The notes under the pieces are model-generated. The model had not been told where the DNA came from. It did not search any database and was given only the letters and a program-made list of their open reading frames with translations. DNA of 64,000 nt from Euglena gracilis (taxonomy: Eukaryota; Euglenida; Euglenophyceae; Euglenales), in contig CP154954.1 of NCBI GenBank assembly GCA_039621445.1, positions 40,665,572 through 40,729,571 on the forward strand, written 5' to 3'. Each line of letters starts with the position of its first letter. The stretch's first letter is position 1. Positions 63,701-64,000 of this stretch are shown here, piece by piece. The position numbers and the translations under genes are program-made.

Positions 63701-64000
63701 CAGCTCCATTTTTGTTGCCTGGTCCACACAACGGCATCCTTATTCGGTGTTTGGGGGGGGGTTCAAGCCAGCAGCCCTCCCCAACCAGCCCAAAATGCCC
63801 AACCTCCACCATCCAGTCGTCACGGCACGCAGCAGTTGCCCATTTGTCCCCAACCATCCAGCGTGGCCAGCCCGCAGCGGCCCCCCTGCCAGCCCGCCGG
63901 CCCCGGAGTACGCCGCGCTGCTGCGCCGGCTGGCCGCCACCACCACCGGCCGCCGCCGTCGCACCCCTCCGTCGACCCGACGATACGGCACGATGCTGGC
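53460..64000 (+). CDS. Nine-exon gene for a Pro/Arg/Ser-rich protein, open at the 3' end
   Basis: Join of 53460-53617, 58197-58270, 59113-59237, 59461-59576, 60364-60589, 61954-62048, 62986-63056, 63252-63349 and 63789 to the window edge. All eight junctions are phase-compatible (2/2, 1/1, 0/0, 2/2, 0/0, 2/2, 1/1, 0/0). Each exon sits between an AG acceptor and a GT donor, and nearly all have G/C third positions. The product so far is about 390 residues: an N-terminal Arg-rich then acidic helix ([20 protein letters not shown]), long Pro/Ser/Ala-rich stretches, a Cys cluster CCGCRRAGK, and a Trp/Arg segment [20 protein letters not shown] near the end. No known domain recognised; most looks disordered. 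Introns are 0.2-4.6 kb and carry the mobile elements listed. The start may be the ATG at 53466 or further upstream. Exons 6 and 9 were chosen partly by phase. Confidence 0.55.
53775..53919. repeat. (AT)n/(GT)n microsatellite
   Basis: TATATA and TATATG stretches followed by (TG)n, ending at the element at 53920. Confidence 0.85.
53920..54183. mobile_element. TIR element in AT microsatellite, M1
   Basis: Ends GGCAGCAAGCTGCTACTTG and CAAGTAGTAGCTCGCTGCC, an imperfect 19-bp inverted pair. The core is TTAGGG-like: AGGGTTAGGGTTACATATT, TAGGCCTAACCTTAGACC. Flanked by TATA/TGTG repeats. Confidence 0.7.
54184..54340. repeat. (AT)n/(AC)n microsatellite
   Basis: Mostly alternating TA with TATG and ACAC segments. 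Confidence 0.9.
54341..54857. mobile_element. TIR element in AT microsatellite, M2
   Basis: Perfect inverted ends GGCAAGGCTAATTTACTG and CAGTAAATTAGCCTTGCC, each followed inward by a C/G-run and CCAGTAGTT or TACTGGG. The core has GGTTAGGGTTACGATTTGG, GGCCGAAATCGGGTC inverted pairs and ACCCTAACCCTAACCCTAA. Near-copy of M3. No ORF. Confidence 0.8.
54858..55102. repeat. (AT)n/(TC)n microsatellite
   Basis: About 90 bp of alternating TA passing into TATC and then (TC)n. Confidence 0.95.
55103..55624. mobile_element. TIR element in AT microsatellite, M3
   Basis: Ends GGCCCGACTAACTTACTGG and CCAGTAAGTTAGTCTTGCC. The body follows M2 almost base for base, including TTCACCAACTCCAAAT and CCCCAGGGAAAAGTAAAGG. 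It differs by scattered substitutions, so it is an independent or older copy. Confidence 0.8.
55625..55906. repeat. (AT)n/(TC)n microsatellite
   Basis: Same progression from TA to TATC to TC as 54858-55102. Confidence 0.95.
55915..56368. mobile_element. TA-flanked poly-C keyword MITE, keyword GGCAATTGACGCC
   Basis: Left TA-CCCGCC-Crun-GGGCATTGACG, right GATTGCCC-Grun-CGGG-TA. GGCAATTGACGCCCCCG occurs five times plus variants. Outside it, AGCGCACCTA (55907) and TTAGGTGCGC (56467) form a further inverted pair, so it may sit inside an older element. Confidence 0.7.
56367..56549. repeat. Two adjacent hairpins
   Basis: Hairpin 1: TAACCCTATTCCTTCAATTA..GCGCAAC (56367-56404) pairs with 56431-56468. 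Hairpin 2: GGCAGG..GGTAGCAGGGGGG-CCCCCCTGCTACC..CCTGCC (56497-56549). Confidence 0.75.
56600..57517. mobile_element. TIR element TACTAAACTTGACACC, interrupted by a poly-C MITE
   Basis: The left arm is TACTAAACTTGACACCAGGT..GGGGTATA, then (after the insertion) TGCCCTGGGGTTAGTGAGGG..TTAGGGTTAGGACTGG. The right arm 57393-57517 is the inverse, uninterrupted, giving an inverted repeat of roughly 120 bp. The core 57086-57392 is GC-rich without a recognised gene. Flanked by AC and AT microsatellites. Confidence 0.75.
56631..56996. mobile_element. Poly-C keyword MITE, keyword TTATAAACC, with TATA target duplication
   Basis: TATA-ACCCCCCCCCACTTATAAAC at the left, GTTTACAGGTGG-Grun-T-TATA at the right. 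The core matches 32783-33155 (GTCCCGGAATTGTTGGTG, CAAAAAATCAGTTTTTGGGT). The host arm reads GGGGTATA-element-TATATGCCC; the intact opposite arm reads GGGGTATACATGCCC, so the insertion duplicated TATA (or TA). Confidence 0.8.
57549..57690. repeat. (AT)n/(AC)n microsatellite
   Basis: TATATGGATATA units with an (AC)12 block. Confidence 0.9.
58197..58270 (+). CDS. Exon 2 of nine-exon gene
   Basis: Acceptor [35 protein letters not shown] then LPSD; donor GCGACC|GTGTCA. Phase 2 to 1. Confidence 0.6.
58360..58460. repeat. GTGACTGACTGG family, copy 5 (inverse, partial)
   Basis: C/G-run, then AAAAAGCCAGTCAGTCACTTACC, the inverse of the family's GTGACTGACTGGTTTTT. Confidence 0.5.
58460..58960. repeat. 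AATAAGACC keyword family, copy 2
   Basis: AACAAGACCCGGGTCATATTTT, GTTGCTGGAAAC, CGGCGCTTCGTGCCATG, CGGCGCTTCGCGCCGCATGG and GGTCTTATTTTGGGGG recur in the order of 25993-26400. Confidence 0.6.
59113..59237 (+). CDS. Exon 3 of nine-exon gene
   Basis: Acceptor [34 protein letters not shown] then [20 protein letters not shown]; donor GTGCCC|GTGAAG. Phase 1 to 0. Confidence 0.6.
59461..59576 (+). CDS. Exon 4 of nine-exon gene
   Basis: Acceptor [36 protein letters not shown] then [19 protein letters not shown]; donor ATGAC|GTATGT, the best consensus donor of the gene. Phase 0 to 2. Confidence 0.6.
59735..59955. mobile_element. TA-flanked poly-C keyword MITE, keyword AATAACCTGGCGGGG
   Basis: Left TA-AACCCCCCCAAATAACCTGG, right CCGCCAGGTTTTGGGG-Grun-T-TA. 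AAATAACYTGGCGGGG occurs three times directly, GTAACTTGG and the inverse CCGCCAGGTT as variants. Confidence 0.7.
60364..60589 (+). CDS. Exon 5 of nine-exon gene
   Basis: Acceptor CACCCCCC-run-[68 protein letters not shown]; donor CTGAAG|GTTTGC. Phase 2 to 0. Two Cys clusters (CCGC and CAC). Confidence 0.6.
60671..60840. repeat. (GT)n/(GGTG)n microsatellite
   Basis: About 85 bp of GT repeats then GTGGGTGG repeats. Cys/Val frames and His/Thr frames here are artefacts. Confidence 0.95.
60970..61470. mobile_element. hAT-type MITE with 8-bp target duplication
   Basis: Ends CAGGGTTCAATATAAGGAG and CTCCTTATATCGAACCCTG (one mismatch), flanked on both sides by CTTGGGGG (60962-60969 and 61471-61478). 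CAGGG termini and an 8-bp duplication are the hallmarks of hAT elements. The interior contains direct copies of a GTTTAGGTGGGGGGGTGTCC block (61000 and 61378) with GGGGTCCGGACC repeats; no transposase. Confidence 0.8.
61954..62048 (+). CDS. Exon 6 of nine-exon gene (tentative)
   Basis: Acceptor [33 protein letters not shown] then [12 protein letters not shown]; weak donor CTCCC|GTTGGC. Phase 0 to 2 is what the neighbours need. The minus strand also has an open GC-rich frame here ([20 protein letters not shown]), so strand is less certain than for the other exons. Confidence 0.4.
62986..63056 (+). CDS. Exon 7 of nine-exon gene
   Basis: Acceptor [36 protein letters not shown] then LGY; donor CTACG|GTGTGC. 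Phase 2 to 1. Confidence 0.55.
63252..63349 (+). CDS. Exon 8 of nine-exon gene
   Basis: Acceptor [36 protein letters not shown] then [12 protein letters not shown]; donor GGGAA|GTGAGG. Phase 1 to 0. Confidence 0.6.
63377..63545. repeat. AGGCACC / GGCACTTCGG units
   Basis: CAGGCACCCC, AAGGCACC, CTCGGCACTCGG, AAGGCACTTCGGCGCAG and CAGGCACTGCACTTGG recur in the intron before exon 9. Confidence 0.4.
63789..64000 (+). CDS. Exon 9 of nine-exon gene, runs off the window
   Basis: Acceptor CAGCCCTCCCCAACCAG gives phase 0 as required (CGGCACGCAG at 63832 is an alternative acceptor in another phase). The frame reads [20 protein letters not shown] then [13 protein letters not shown] with nearly all third bases G or C to the last base. 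Confidence 0.55.

Noticed and set aside
1-64000. tRNA, rRNA or snRNA genes
   Set aside because: I looked for GGTTCGAAT-type arms with matching A-box and for rRNA core motifs and found none that fold or fit.

Overview
This window looks like nuclear DNA of a eukaryote, probably a protist or alga; the lineage cannot be fixed from the sequence alone. The reasons are: short exons with very high G+C at third codon positions and good GT/AG boundaries, introns from about 0.2 to 11 kb, PHD zinc fingers, a Ty3/gypsy pol remnant, a hAT-type MITE, long AT/GT/TC microsatellites and TTAGGG-like interstitial repeats. I see no bacterial operons, rRNA, tRNA or CRISPR. Most of the 64 kb is repeats. Real coding sequence is a small fraction and mostly on the + strand.

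Layout. 1-20 kb is almost entirely repeats. It holds many short families, each built from its own recurring 6-13 nt 'keyword' plus C- or G-runs, and two TIR elements (11.03-12.44 and 16.94-18.66 kb) that each carry one small PHD-finger gene between two subterminal repeat arrays. 20-38 kb holds a five-exon + strand gene (20007-38011) whose spliced C-terminus resembles nucleotide-sugar glycosyltransferases; its first intron (10.9 kb) contains a 2.65-kb TIR element packed with TTGCGC..GCGCAA palindromes. 38-42.5 kb is a degraded Ty3/gypsy region interrupted by two CAGG-ended insertions. 43-53 kb has scattered coding-like exons (44.2, 45.2-46.0, 47.9, 51.0, 51.9, 52.5 kb) among repeats. 53.46-64 kb carries a nine-exon, phase-consistent + strand gene for a Pro/Arg/Ser-rich protein that runs off the right end, with introns full of AT-microsatellite-associated TIR elements, keyword elements and a hAT MITE with an 8-bp target duplication.

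The main discovery is that about a dozen of the C/G-run blocks are the same kind of thing: short TIR elements flanked by TA, with an oligo-C/oligo-G terminus and a family-specific keyword. One copy sits inside one arm of another element's terminal repeat, and the other arm preserves the empty site, so these are (or were) mobile. Exon limits were read by eye from splice motifs, frame openness and third-position G+C; no alignment was run.
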